Positions 8,454-17,522 of a stretch of 64,000 bases of DNA are shown here, in pieces. The stretch comes from Alphaproteobacteria bacterium (GTDB taxonomy: Bacteria; Pseudomonadota; Alphaproteobacteria; Reyranellales; Reyranellaceae): assembly GCA_019635875.1 (NCBI GenBank), contig JAHBYP010000003.1:124001-188000 (forward strand), given 5' to 3'. The position numbers were made by a program, and so were the translations under genes. The notes beneath the pieces are model-generated. The model ran no database searches and was not told where the DNA came from. It saw nothing but the letters and a program-made list of their open reading frames with translations. The number at the start of each line of letters is the position of its first letter. Within the stretch, counting starts at the first letter, position 1.

Positions 8454-10214
8454 CTACGCCTTGCGCTCGATGAACGTGTCGCCGAGCACCAGCACGTCCA
8501 TCTTCGTGCGCAGGAAGCAGTCGATCGCCTCCTCCGGCCGGCACACCACCGGCTCGTTCTCGTTGAAGCTGGTGTTGAGCACGATCGGCACGCTGGTCTG
8601 ATCGCGCACCGTCGAGATCAGGCGGTGGTAGCGCGGGTTGGTGTGTGCATCGACGGTCTGCAGGCGGCCCGAGCCGTCGACATGCGTGACCGCCGGGATC
8701 CTCGGCCGCTGATCCGGCCTGATGCGGAAGACCTGCATCATGAAGGGCACGTCGTCGTCGGTCTCGAACCAGTCCTTCACCGCCTCGCGCAGGATCGAGG
8801 GCGCGAAGGGCCTGAACGACTCGCGGCGCTTGATCTTGAGGTTGAGGATGTCCTTCATGTCGGCGCGGCGCGGGTCGCCGAGGATCGAGCGGTTGCCCAG
8901 CGCGCGCGGGCCCCACTCCATGCGGCCCTGGAACCAGCCGATCACCTTGCCCTGGCCGATCGCGCTCGCCGTGCGGCGGCAGAGCTCGGCCTCGTCGGCG
9001 ATGGTCTCGATGGTGCAGTTGGCCGTATCGAACTCGGAGCGCCGTGCGGCGACCGCCGCGTCGATCTCCTCGGGCTTCGCTGATGGTCCCCAATAGGCGT
9101 GATCCATCACGAAGTGGCGCTTGGCACCGTTGGCCTGCGGCAGGCCGTGCCAGACCTGGAAGGCCGCGCCGATCGCGCCGCCGGCGTCGCCGCCGGCTGA
9201 CTGGATGTAGCACTGCTTGAACGGCGAGCGCTCGTAGACCTTGCCGTTGGCGACCGAGTTGTAGGCGCAGCCGCCCGACAGCACGACGGCGTCGCAGGCG
9301 TAGCGCCGGTGCAGCGCGCCCAGCAGGTTGAAGAACGCCTCCTCGTATATGGCCTGGGCCGAGCGGGCGATGTCCTTGTGGCGCTGCTCCAAGGGGTCGT
9401 CCTTGCCCCGCGCCGGTCCGAGCAGCTCGACCATCGCCTGCGACCAGATGCGGCCGCCCGAGGGCGTGCCGTCGCGCACCTCGTATTTCGATCCCTCCCG
9501 GGCGTGCGTGTAGTAGCGCAGGTCGAGCTCGAAGGCGCCGTCGTCGCGGAGCTTCACCAGCCGGCGCATCTGCTCCAGGTATTTCGGCTCGCCGTACGGG
9601 GCGAGGCCCATGACCTTGTACTCGTCGCCGTAATTGGGGAAGCCGATGAACTGGGTGATGCCCTCGTAGAAGATGCCCAGCGAATTGGGGAAGTGCACGC
9701 GGCCGTCGATCGACAGCCGGTTGCCCTCGCCCATGCCCCAGGCGGCGCTGGCGAAATCGCCAAAGCCGTCGACCGACACCGCCACGGCGCGCTCGAAGGG
9801 CGAGACGTAGAAGGTCGAGGCGAGATGGCAGAGATGGTGCTCGACGGCGTGCACCGTGCCGGCGAACCTCGCTTCGGGCAGCTGGGTGGCGAGCTGCTGG
9901 GCGACGTCGTCCCACTGACGGCGGTTGCGCACCCGGCTCATGATCAGGTCGAGGCTGGGCCGCCGCGTGACGATGTAGCCGACCTTGCGCCAGAAGCTCG
10001 CCCGGCTGTCGCGGTTGATCGCGACATGCGCCACCTGGTCGAGGCCGATGCCGGCCTCCTTCAGGCAGTAGCGGATCGCCTCGCTGGGAAAGCCGCCCCA
10101 GTGCTTCGCCCTGCGGAATCGCTCTTCCTCGGCGGCGGCGACCAGGACGCCGTCCTTCACCAGGCAGGCGGCGGAATCGGCGTGGAAGGCGTTGAGGCCC
10201 AGGATGTAGGTCAT
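8454..10214 (-). CDS. Carbamoyltransferase, NodU/CmcH family
   Basis: 586 residues, normal for the family. These enzymes make carbamoyl-adenylate from carbamoyl phosphate and ATP in a YrdC-like domain and transfer the carbamoyl group to a sugar or antibiotic hydroxyl in a Kae1-like domain. Visible landmarks: ILGLNAFHADSAACLVKDG at the N-terminus, EHHLCHLASTFYVSPFE with metal-binding histidines, VLSGGCAYNS, and C-terminal WGPRALGNRSILGDPR. The start at 10214 overlaps the stop of the GT2 gene (ATGA), which ties it to glycan synthesis rather than to an antibiotic cluster. Confidence 0.93.
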   Translation of the reverse strand: MTYILGLNAFHADSAACLVKDGVLVAAAEEERFRRAKHWGGFPSEAIRYCLKEAGIGLDQVAHVAINRDSRASFWRKVGYIVTRRPSLDLIMSRVRNRRQWDDVAQQLATQLPEARFAGTVHAVEHHLCHLASTFYVSPFERAVAVSVDGFGDFASAAWGMGEGNRLSIDGRVHFPNSLGIFYEGITQFIGFPNYGDEYKVMGLAPYGEPKYLEQMRRLVKLRDDGAFELDLRYYTHAREGSKYEVRDGTPSGGRIWSQAMVELLGPARGKDDPLEQRHKDIARSAQAIYEEAFFNLLGALHRRYACDAVVLSGGCAYNSVANGKVYERSPFKQCYIQSAGGDAGGAIGAAFQVWHGLPQANGAKRHFVMDHAYWGPSAKPEEIDAAVAARRSEFDTANCTIETIADEAELCRRTASAIGQGKVIGWFQGRMEWGPRALGNRSILGDPRRADMKDILNLKIKRRESFRPFAPSILREAVKDWFETDDDVPFMMQVFRIRPDQRPRIPAVTHVDGSGRLQTVDAHTNPRYHRLISTVRDQTSVPIVLNTSFNENEPVVCRPEEAIDCFLRTKMDVLVLGDTFIERKA

Positions 10215-10981
10215 TTCTTGAAGTCGCGCTGCAGCAGGAGCATCGAGAGGATCAGGTCGGCGGTGGCGCGCTGGCAGGCGTAGAGCAGCCCCGCCCTGCC
10301 GTCGAGCAGCAGGCCGCGCCCGAGCAGGCAATAGAGGAACACGACAGGCGGCCCGAGCACCCGGGTCAGGCGCAACCGGTCGCCCCAGGACAGCTGCGCC
10401 CACGGCGTCGCGGTCAGCTTGTCGACCTCGCGCCGCTGATAGCGGTACTGCGAGACCAGCCAGCGCTCCAAGGACTTGCGATCGTCGTGGTCGATGCGGC
10501 CGCGCAGGCTCGGTACGCTGCCCGAGACATGCGCCTTCTCGGTGTGGCCGTCCTGCACGAAGCTGACGCGGTCGCGGCGCAGCAGGGTCGGCATCGGCGG
10601 ATAGAGCGAGCCGCGCAGCTTGCGCCCCTCGATGCGGTAGTCGAAGGCGGTGCGGTAGCCGCCGATGTCGTCGCTCGGCGTCAGGGCGGCGATTTCATCG
10701 ATCGTCGCCTGCGGCACGATGTAGTCGGCGTCCAGCCGCAGCACCCAGGGCGTGGCGATGCCGGTCTCCTGCACGGCGTAGGTCCATTGCCGCTCATGGC
10801 TGTCGAAGGCGCGGCTGAGCCAGCGGACATTGGGATAGCCTTGGGCGATATCGGCAGTCTCGTCGTCGCTGCCGCTGTCGACCACGACGATCTCGCGTGC
10901 CCATGTGAGCCGGTCGAGGTTGCGCCCGATGTTCGGGGCCTCGTTCCAGGTCAGGATCACCGGCGTGATCTGGTCGAGCAT
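10211..10981 (-). CDS. Glycosyltransferase family 2
   Basis: About 256 residues of GT-A fold: PVILTWNEAPNIGRNLDRL at the N-terminus, VVVDSGSDDET for nucleotide binding and LRLDADYIV as the metal-binding DxD-type motif. A hydrophobic stretch near residues 215-230 and a helical C-terminus suggest membrane association. I favour the ATG at 10981; a TTG two codons upstream is possible. No strong Shine-Dalgarno is visible. It is translationally coupled to the carbamoyltransferase gene and preceded by an AT-rich gap that may hold the promoter. Confidence 0.88.
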   Translation of the reverse strand: MLDQITPVILTWNEAPNIGRNLDRLTWAREIVVVDSGSDDETADIAQGYPNVRWLSRAFDSHERQWTYAVQETGIATPWVLRLDADYIVPQATIDEIAALTPSDDIGGYRTAFDYRIEGRKLRGSLYPPMPTLLRRDRVSFVQDGHTEKAHVSGSVPSLRGRIDHDDRKSLERWLVSQYRYQRREVDKLTATPWAQLSWGDRLRLTRVLGPPVVFLYCLLGRGLLLDGRAGLLYACQRATADLILSMLLLQRDFKK

Positions 10982-11068
10982 GGTCAATTTAATAGATCAT
11001 CGCAAATTACTGAAATAACGCACATTTCCTCTAATTTCTCAGATCATGCTATAATTCAGATCGCGGCC

Positions 11069-11878
11069 TCAGGCCAGCGATTTTCCATGCATGCGGTAGC
11101 AGTAGACGCACTGACCATCGACGATCCAGTCGAAGGGTCGAGCCGAAAGGGCGGCGAAGGCCAGCCCGCCGGCGCCCTGCCCGGGCGCCGCCCAGTCGCT
11201 GGGCATGTAGATCACGTGCTGGGTCCTGTCGAGCCACCCGAGGTCGCCGCGGAACACCGCCCGCTCGGCACCCTCGATGATCAGCTTGACGACGAGCAGC
11301 TCGCTGGCGCCGGCCCGTTCCATCAGTTGATTGATGGTGACGGCCTGCACCGTCGGACCCTCGCCCGCCACGTCGCTCACGCGCACGCTCCATGGCTCGA
11401 AGCCCTCCTGCTGCAGCGACAGTGCGGCCGGGCGATCCCACAATCCGGCCTGCACCGGCACGATATTGGGCCAGGCGGCGGTGTTGCGCTCGACCATGGC
11501 GAAATTGGCGGGATCGGGCTCGACGGCGAAGACCGTCGCCTCGGGATAGTCGCGGGCCAGCCAGACGCTCGACAGGCCGATATAGGCGCCGCCATCGACC
11601 ACCACGCGCGGGCCGGGCGCCGTCCGGGCATAGGCTTGCAGCGCGCGGCCTTGTGGGAAGCGGCGCTGGTCGAGCGCGCCGTACAGGAAGACCTGCTCGA
11701 AATTGGCGACGTCGGTGGTTCCGGCCCGCAACCGTATCGGGTGATCGAACCCGGGTACCCGGATAGCGCGCAGCCCCGTGCCCGGAGCGCTCAACGCCCA
11801 CCACGCTTTCAGTCCCGCCGCCAGGCCGAACCGGTCGACCGCCCTGTAGAGCAGACGGAGGCCGTTCTTAAGTCCCAT
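11069..11878 (-). CDS. FkbM family methyltransferase
   Basis: 269 residues. VVVDGGAYIGLSSVWLARDYP is SAM motif I and VFAVEPDPANFAMVERN is motif II of class I methyltransferases. The FkbM domain normally carries KxDIEGxE; here the segment reads VVKLIIEGAE, with isoleucine in place of the motif's aspartate. The family O-methylates sugars, antibiotics and lipids. Location between GT2 and the priming transferase suggests a methylated glycan. The gene is separated from the GT2 gene by an AT-rich 87-bp gap. Confidence 0.85.
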   Translation of the reverse strand: MGLKNGLRLLYRAVDRFGLAAGLKAWWALSAPGTGLRAIRVPGFDHPIRLRAGTTDVANFEQVFLYGALDQRRFPQGRALQAYARTAPGPRVVVDGGAYIGLSSVWLARDYPEATVFAVEPDPANFAMVERNTAAWPNIVPVQAGLWDRPAALSLQQEGFEPWSVRVSDVAGEGPTVQAVTINQLMERAGASELLVVKLIIEGAERAVFRGDLGWLDRTQHVIYMPSDWAAPGQGAGGLAFAALSARPFDWIVDGQCVYCYRMHGKSLA

Positions 11879-12109
11879 ACGGATTGAAATACATATTACA
11901 TTCTATTGATTCAACTCGATAAATATCGATATCGATAGTTATCATGCAATATGTTCACTGCGTCCGCCACAAGCTTCCGCGCAAAAGACTTCATTGACCG
12001 CGCGAATGGATTATTTCACAATAGCAGACACTTAGCGCGGAATTCATAGCCGGCGCCGGTTTGCGGCGGCGGGAAGTTATATTCGGGACTCCCGTATGGC
12101 GGGGACGAC
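11879..12109. promoter_or_regulatory. AT-rich divergent intergenic region upstream of fkbM-like gene and wcaJ-like gene
   Basis: The 231-bp gap is clearly AT-richer than the flanking genes and separates divergent transcription units, so it should hold both promoters. A perfect 14-nt palindrome TATCGATATCGATA lies at 11924-11937 and could be an operator. I could not fix -35/-10 hexamers with confidence. Confidence 0.5.
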
Positions 12110-13528
12110 ATGGATAAGTCGAAGGCCTATTCCGAAACCAAGCTGCTCTGGCTTACCCGCATCGCCGACATCCTGGCGCCGGCGGTGGTCGCGTGGATCG
12201 CCATCGCCGCCTGGCTGCCGCAGCACTTCGACCAGTTCGACGACCAGTACTTCCTCGCCATGGCGACCAGCTCGCTGCTGGTGGCCAACATCTTCCAGGC
12301 GCTCAACCTCTATTCCATCCGCAGCCTCGGCAACGTGCCGCGCCAGGTCGGCCGGGTCACCGTGGCCTGGACGGGCGTGCTGGCGCTGCTGATCGCCGCG
12401 GCCTTCGTCACCAAGGTCTCGGCCAACTTCCCGCGCGGCTGGGCCATCCTCTGGTACGTCTGGACCCTGGGCGGCTTCATCGCCGTGCGCTTCGTCGTCG
12501 CCGGCATCATCGGCCGCTGGATGGAGTCCGGCCGGCTGACCCGCGACATCGCCGTGGTCGGCGCCGGCCCGCACGGGCGCCGCCTGATCCAGCACCTGCG
12601 CGAGGCCGGCGGCGCCGACTACCGCATCGTCGGCGTCTTCGACGACCGCGCCCAGCGCGAGATGGAGCCGATCGAGGGCGTGCCGGTGCGCGGCACGGTC
12701 GACGACCTGATCGCCTACGCCCGCGAGCACCAGGTCGACCAGATCGTCGTGGCGCTGCCCTGGGCGGCCGAGATCCGCGTCATGACCATTCTCAAGAAGC
12801 TCTGGGAGCTGCCGATCGACATCAGGCTGGCGCCCGACATGATCGGCTTCCGCCTGGCGCACTGCTCCTACAGCGAACTCGGCAACGTGCCGGTGCTCAA
12901 CGTCCTCGACAAGCCGCTGTCGGAGGACAAGCTGCTGCTCAAGCGCATCGAGGACATCGGCCTGGCGCTGCTGCTGCTGCTGGTGTTCTCGCCGGTCATG
13001 CTGGCGACGGCGATCGCCATCAAGCTCGACAGCCGCGGGCCGGTCCTGTTCCGCCAGACGCGCTACGGCTTCAACAACCAGCGCATCCAGGTCTGGAAGT
13101 TCCGCTCGATGTACGCCGAGGAATGCCGCGACATCGCCCCGGTGCAGGTCGGCCGCGACGACCCGCGCATCACCCGCGTCGGCCGCTTCATCCGCCGCAC
13201 CTCGATCGACGAGCTGCCGCAGTTCTTCAACGTGCTGGGCGGCAGCATGTCGATGGTCGGGCCGCGCCCGCATCCGATCGACACCAGGGCCGAGGACATG
13301 CTGTTCGAGGAGGCGGTGGCCGAGTACGCCGCGCGCCACCGCGTCAAGCCGGGCCTGACCGGCTGGGCCCAGGTCAATGGCTGGCGCGGCGAGACCGACA
13401 CGATCGAGAAGATCCGCAAGCGCGTCGACCACGACCTCTACTACATCGAGAACTGGTCGCTGCTGCTCGACATCAAGATCGTGCTGATGACCATCGTCAC
13501 GGTGCTGCGCGGCAAGAACGCGTATTGA
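12110..13528 (+). CDS. Undecaprenyl-phosphate sugar-1-phosphate transferase (WcaJ/polyprenyl glycosylphosphotransferase)
   Basis: 472 residues. It should start exopolysaccharide repeat units by transferring a sugar 1-phosphate, often glucose 1-phosphate, onto undecaprenyl phosphate. Four hydrophobic segments fill roughly residues 15-145, a Rossmann-like domain with VVGAGPHGRRLI follows, then one membrane helix near 285-305 and the catalytic domain: VWKFRSMYAE, RTSIDELPQFFNVLGG, SMVGPRPHPID and KPGLTGWAQVNGWRG. The ATG at 12110 has GGGGA about 6 nt upstream. It opens a plus-strand run of polysaccharide genes. Confidence 0.93.
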   Translation: MDKSKAYSETKLLWLTRIADILAPAVVAWIAIAAWLPQHFDQFDDQYFLAMATSSLLVANIFQALNLYSIRSLGNVPRQVGRVTVAWTGVLALLIAAAFVTKVSANFPRGWAILWYVWTLGGFIAVRFVVAGIIGRWMESGRLTRDIAVVGAGPHGRRLIQHLREAGGADYRIVGVFDDRAQREMEPIEGVPVRGTVDDLIAYAREHQVDQIVVALPWAAEIRVMTILKKLWELPIDIRLAPDMIGFRLAHCSYSELGNVPVLNVLDKPLSEDKLLLKRIEDIGLALLLLLVFSPVMLATAIAIKLDSRGPVLFRQTRYGFNNQRIQVWKFRSMYAEECRDIAPVQVGRDDPRITRVGRFIRRTSIDELPQFFNVLGGSMSMVGPRPHPIDTRAEDMLFEEAVAEYAARHRVKPGLTGWAQVNGWRGETDTIEKIRKRVDHDLYYIENWSLLLDIKIVLMTIVTVLRGKNAY

Positions 13529-13550
13529 ACGATACTGGCGTAAACACCGC

Positions 13551-13637
13551 TGTCATCCCGAGCGCAGCGAGGGATCTAGTCGGCGCCCTGGATCCCTCGC
13601 TACGCCACAGGGGCCGCGGACGGCCCCGAGGATGACA
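13551..13637. repeat. Family A palindrome, copy A3 with a secondary hairpin inside the right arm
   Basis: The left arm TGTCATCCCGAGCGCAGCGA begins at 13551. The right arm starts normally (GATCCCTCGCTACGC) but is interrupted by about 20 nt containing GGGCCG-CGGA-CGGCCC before GAGGATGACA resumes. It separates the priming transferase gene from the next glycosyltransferase. Confidence 0.8.
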
Positions 13638-13648
13638 GAAGGTCCGCA

Positions 13649-14851
13649 ATGCGCATCCTGCTGCACGACAATTCCGGCCATCCCTTCCAGGTCCAGCTGG
13701 CGCGCGAGCTGGCGCGGCGCGGCCATGTCGTGCGCCATCTCTTCAACGCCCGCTTCCAGACGCCGCGCGGATCGCTGGCGCAGCTGCCCGGCGATCCCAC
13801 GACCTTCGAGGTCGCGTCGATCGATCCGGGCCGGCCGATGGCGAAGTACGACTACTTCACCCGCTTCCGCCAGGAGCGCGCCTATGGCCGGCTGCTGGAG
13901 CGCGAGCTGGCGGCCTTCCAGCCCGATGTCGCCCTGCTCAGCAACACGCCGCCCGATTCGCTGCTGGCGCCCCAGCGATGGTGCCGGGCCAACCATCGCG
14001 GCTTCGTCTTCTGGGTCCAGGACATCTACGCCGAGGCCATCGCCCGCCTGGTCGCGCCGAAGCTGGGCCCGCTGGGCGCCCCCGTCGTCTGGCACTATCG
14101 GCGCCTCGAAGCGGGGCTGCTGCGCCACAGCGATCAGGTCGTGGCCATCACCGACGACTTCCGGCCGCTGCTGAAAAGCTGGCGGATCGAGGAGCAGCGC
14201 ATCTCGACGATCGAGAACTGGGCGCCGCTGGAGGAGCTGCCGCCGCACCCGCGCGACAACGATTTCGCGCGCGAGCATGGCCTGAACGGCAGGCTGGTGT
14301 TCATGTACTCGGGCACGCTGGGCCTGAAGCACAATCCCGGCCTGCTGCTGGGCATCGCCGAGCGCTATCGCGACGATCCCGGCGTGCGCGTGGTGGTAGT
14401 CTCCGAAGGGCTCGGCGCCACCTGGCTGGCCGAGCGCAAGAAGGCCGGGCGGCTCGACAACCTGGTGCTGCTGCCCTTCCAGCCCTTCGCCCGCATGCCC
14501 GACATGCTGGCCTCGGCCGACGTCCTGATGGCCATCCTCGAGCCGGAGGCCGGCGTCTATTCGGTGCCGTCCAAGGTGCTGACCTATCTCTGCGCCGGCC
14601 GACCGCTGCTCGCCGCGATGCCGGCCGAGAACCTCGCCGCGCGCATCGTCGCCGCCCAGGGCGCCGGCCTCGTCGTCGCCCCTGACGACGCAACCGGCTT
14701 CGCCGGTGCCGCGGCACGGCTGCATGACGACCCTGCCATCCGGACAACGTTGGGTTGCAATGCCCGTCGCTACGCCGAGGCCACCTTCGATATCCACAGG
14801 ATCGCCGACCGGTTTGAGGCGATCCTCACGAATGCCAGCCATCCGTCATGA
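13649..14851 (+). CDS. Glycosyltransferase, WcaI-like (GT-B)
   Basis: 400 residues. The N-terminal domain begins MRILLHDNSGHPFQVQLARELARRGH and contains FWVQDIYAEAI, a pattern of WcaI-type fucosyl/mannosyl transferases. The C-terminal domain has FMYSGTLGLKHNP and EPEAGVYSVPSKVLTYLCAGRPLLA. It should add a sugar to the lipid-linked repeat unit in the cytoplasm. Start is the first ATG after repeat A3, with AAGGTCCGC before it. Codon use resembles its neighbours. Confidence 0.88.
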   Translation: MRILLHDNSGHPFQVQLARELARRGHVVRHLFNARFQTPRGSLAQLPGDPTTFEVASIDPGRPMAKYDYFTRFRQERAYGRLLERELAAFQPDVALLSNTPPDSLLAPQRWCRANHRGFVFWVQDIYAEAIARLVAPKLGPLGAPVVWHYRRLEAGLLRHSDQVVAITDDFRPLLKSWRIEEQRISTIENWAPLEELPPHPRDNDFAREHGLNGRLVFMYSGTLGLKHNPGLLLGIAERYRDDPGVRVVVVSEGLGATWLAERKKAGRLDNLVLLPFQPFARMPDMLASADVLMAILEPEAGVYSVPSKVLTYLCAGRPLLAAMPAENLAARIVAAQGAGLVVAPDDATGFAGAAARLHDDPAIRTTLGCNARRYAEATFDIHRIADRFEAILTNASHPS

Positions 14852-14976
14852 GCGTCCACCATCGATGGACCAGCAGTAGCGGCTGACTGGCCAGGCACCC
14901 ACAAGATGCGCGGGGAGCCTCGCAAGGAAAATTAAGCGCCACCTCATAAACTTCTCGCAAACCGCTGCAAAATTTA

Positions 14977-14982
14977 TATAAT
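14977..14982 (+). promoter_or_regulatory. Candidate -10 element upstream of the GDP-mannose epimerase-like gene
   Basis: A perfect TATAAT occurs in an AT-rich 169-bp gap, 38 nt before the ATG at 15021. The expected -35 position holds only a weak match (TCGCAA/CTCGCA), so an activator or alternative sigma factor may be involved. Confidence 0.4.
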
Positions 14983-15020
14983 CATTGCCGATTTAATGCA
15001 TGAATTTACGGGTGTAAGTA

Positions 15021-16046
15021 ATGCGCAACGAGGACATTGTTCTGGTGACCGGCGCCGGCGGTTTCATCGGCGGTCACCTGGTCGAGCATTTGCGCTCGGT
15101 CGGCGGCTTCACCCGGATCCGGGCGGTCGACATCAAGCCCACCGACGAATGGTACCAGTTGCACGAGGGGGTGGAAAACCTGCAGCTCGACATGAGCCGG
15201 CGCGAGGCCGCCTTCAAGGCCGTGAAGGGCGCGCATCAGGTCTACAACCTTGCCGCCGACATGGGTGGCATGGGCTTCATCGAGACCCACAAGGCCGAGT
15301 GCATGCTCTCGGTGCTGATCAACACCCACCTGCTGATGGCCGCGCACCAGTTCGGCGTCGAGCGCTACTTCTTCTCGTCCTCGGCCTGCGTCTACGCCGC
15401 CGACAAGCAGACCGACGCCGCCGTCACGGCGCTCAAGGAGGAGGACGCCTACCCCGCCATGCCCGAGGACGGCTATGGCTGGGAGAAGCTCTTCAGCGAG
15501 CGCATGTGTCGGCACTTCCGCGAGGACTACGCGCTGCAGACCCGCATGGCGCGCTACCACAACGTCTACGGCCCGCACGGCACCTATGACGGCGGACGCG
15601 AGAAGGCGCCGGCCGCGATGTGCCGCAAGGTGATCGAGGCCAAGCTCTCGGGCCGCCACGAGATCGAGATCTGGGGCGACGGCGAGCAGACCCGTTCGTT
15701 CATGTACATCGACGACTGCACCTACGGCAGCGCGCGGCTGATGAACAGCGACGTGCTCGAGCCGATCAACATCGGCAGCGACGAACTGGTGTCGATCAAC
15801 ACCCTGGTCGACATCGTCGAGAGGATCGCCGGCGTCAAGCTGACGCGCCGCTACAACCTCGATGCCCCCAAGGGCGTGCGCGGGCGCAACAGCGACAATG
15901 ACATGATCAAGCGCGTACTCGGCTGGGCGCCCTCCACCCGCCTGGAGGACGGCATGGAAAAAACCTATCGCTGGATCCACGACCAGATGGTATCGGGCGG
16001 CATGTCGAAGGCCAACGGCGCGCCCAGGTTCGCCGTCGCCAGTTAA
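15021..16046 (+). CDS. NAD-dependent epimerase, GDP-mannose 3,5-epimerase-like
   Basis: 341-residue extended SDR. GAGGFIGGHLVEHL binds NAD; NLAADMGGMGFIETH is the diagnostic segment of plant and bacterial GDP-mannose 3,5-epimerases, and YGWEKLFSERM supplies YxxxK. GDGEQTRSFMYIDDC and the C-terminal GVRGRNSDN also fit. The product would be GDP-L-galactose or GDP-L-gulose from GDP-mannose. It is directly followed by the ManC/AlgA gene that makes GDP-mannose, so substrate supply and use are adjacent. The C-terminal tail after about residue 325 is extra. Confidence 0.87.
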   Translation: MRNEDIVLVTGAGGFIGGHLVEHLRSVGGFTRIRAVDIKPTDEWYQLHEGVENLQLDMSRREAAFKAVKGAHQVYNLAADMGGMGFIETHKAECMLSVLINTHLLMAAHQFGVERYFFSSSACVYAADKQTDAAVTALKEEDAYPAMPEDGYGWEKLFSERMCRHFREDYALQTRMARYHNVYGPHGTYDGGREKAPAAMCRKVIEAKLSGRHEIEIWGDGEQTRSFMYIDDCTYGSARLMNSDVLEPINIGSDELVSINTLVDIVERIAGVKLTRRYNLDAPKGVRGRNSDNDMIKRVLGWAPSTRLEDGMEKTYRWIHDQMVSGGMSKANGAPRFAVAS

Positions 16047-16061
16047 CCAGTGGTACAGCGG

Positions 16062-17513
16062 ATGGCGCAGCCGGATCCGACTTCGTCATCCCACCTGATC
16101 CAGCCGGTCATCCTGTCCGGCGGATCCGGCACGCGGCTGTGGCCGCTGTCGCGCGAGGCCTACCCCAAGCAGTTCCTGCCGCTCTCCGGCGAGCGATCGC
16201 TGCTGCAGCAAACGGTGCTGCGCGTCGCCGATCCGCAGCGCTTCATGCCGCCGGTGATCGTCTGCAACGCCGAGCACCGCTTCCTGGTCGCCGAGCAATT
16301 GCGCGCCGTCGGTGTCACGCCGGCCGCCATCGTGCTCGAGCCGGCGGCGCGCAACACCGCGCCGGCCGTGGCGATCGGCGCCATGATGGCCACCGCCGGC
16401 GGGCCCAACCGGCCGCTTCTCGTACTGCCTTCCGATTCGCTGATCCGCCGTCCCGAGGCCTTCCAGGCGGCGATCGCCCAGGCCACGCCGGCGGCGGTGC
16501 ATGGCGGCTTCGTCACCTTCGGCATCGCGCCGACATCGCCGGAGACCGGCTACGGCTACATCAAGATCGGCGCGGCGCTGCCGCACGCACCGGGCTGCCA
16601 CGTCGTCGAGCGCTTCATCGAGAAGCCCGACCTCGAGCGCGCCCGGCAATTCCTCGCCGACGGCGGCTATGCCTGGAACGGCGGCACCTTCCTGCTGCGC
16701 GCCGATCTCTATCTCGGCGAGCTCGGCGAGTTCGAGCCGGCCATCGCCGAGGCCTGCGTCGCCGCCTTCAGGGGCGCCACGCGCGACCTCGACTTCATCC
16801 GGCTGGACGCCGAGGCCTTCGGCCGCTCGCCTTCGAAGTCGATCGACTACGCGGTGATGGAGCGCACCCGGCGCGCCGTGACCGTGCCGGTCGACATGGG
16901 CTGGAGCGATATCGGCTCGTGGGCGGCGCTGCACGAGCAGTCGCCGCAAGACGCGCAGGGCAACGCGCTGGTCGGCGACGTGCTGGCCGAGGACACCAGG
17001 GGCAGCTACGTGCGCGCCGAGCACGGCGTGATGGTCGCGACGCTCGGCGTCGAGGACCTGATCGTCGTCGCCACCGGCGACGTGGTGATGGTGACGCGGC
17101 GCGACCGGGCGCAGGACGTCAAGAAGCTGGTCGAGCGCGTGAGGGCCAGCGGCCGCTCAGAGGCGACGATCCACACCAGGGTGTTCCGTCCCTGGGGCTA
17201 CTACGAAACCGTCGACATCGGCGAGCGCCACCAGGTCAAGCACATCCAGGTGCTGCCCGGCCGCTCGCTCAGTTTGCAGAAGCACAACAAGCGCGCCGAG
17301 CACTGGGTGGTGGTGCGCGGCGTGGCGCGCGTCACCCGCGGCAACGACGTCTTCGACCTCAACGAGAACGAATCGACCTTCATTCCGCTCGGCATCCGCC
17401 ATCGCCTGGAGAACACCGGCAGCGAGCCCTTGCACCTGATCGAGGTGCAGTCCGGCTCCTATCTCGGCGAGGACGACATCGAGCGCTTCGAGGACAAGTA
17501 CGGCCGCGCGTGA
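16062..17513 (+). CDS. manC: Mannose-1-phosphate guanylyltransferase / mannose-6-phosphate isomerase
   Basis: About 483 residues of the bifunctional type II PMI family (ManC/AlgA/XanB). The nucleotidyltransferase signature ILSGGSGTRLWPLSREAYPK is at the N-terminus; IEKPD and GYAWNGGTFLLRA follow. From about residue 370 a cupin domain with PGRSLSLQKHNKRAEHWVVV gives the isomerase metal site. It makes GDP-mannose for the preceding epimerase. The ATG at 16062 is preferred; a GTG at 16050 would add four residues. The gene starts 15 nt after the epimerase stop. Confidence 0.94.
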   Translation: MAQPDPTSSSHLIQPVILSGGSGTRLWPLSREAYPKQFLPLSGERSLLQQTVLRVADPQRFMPPVIVCNAEHRFLVAEQLRAVGVTPAAIVLEPAARNTAPAVAIGAMMATAGGPNRPLLVLPSDSLIRRPEAFQAAIAQATPAAVHGGFVTFGIAPTSPETGYGYIKIGAALPHAPGCHVVERFIEKPDLERARQFLADGGYAWNGGTFLLRADLYLGELGEFEPAIAEACVAAFRGATRDLDFIRLDAEAFGRSPSKSIDYAVMERTRRAVTVPVDMGWSDIGSWAALHEQSPQDAQGNALVGDVLAEDTRGSYVRAEHGVMVATLGVEDLIVVATGDVVMVTRRDRAQDVKKLVERVRASGRSEATIHTRVFRPWGYYETVDIGERHQVKHIQVLPGRSLSLQKHNKRAEHWVVVRGVARVTRGNDVFDLNENESTFIPLGIRHRLENTGSEPLHLIEVQSGSYLGEDDIERFEDKYGRA

Positions 17514-17522
17514 GCCTCTCTC

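Noticed and set aside
8454..10214. Nodulation locus because of the NodU-type gene
   Set aside because: No nodABC, nod box or nodD was seen; the neighbours are general glycan genes.
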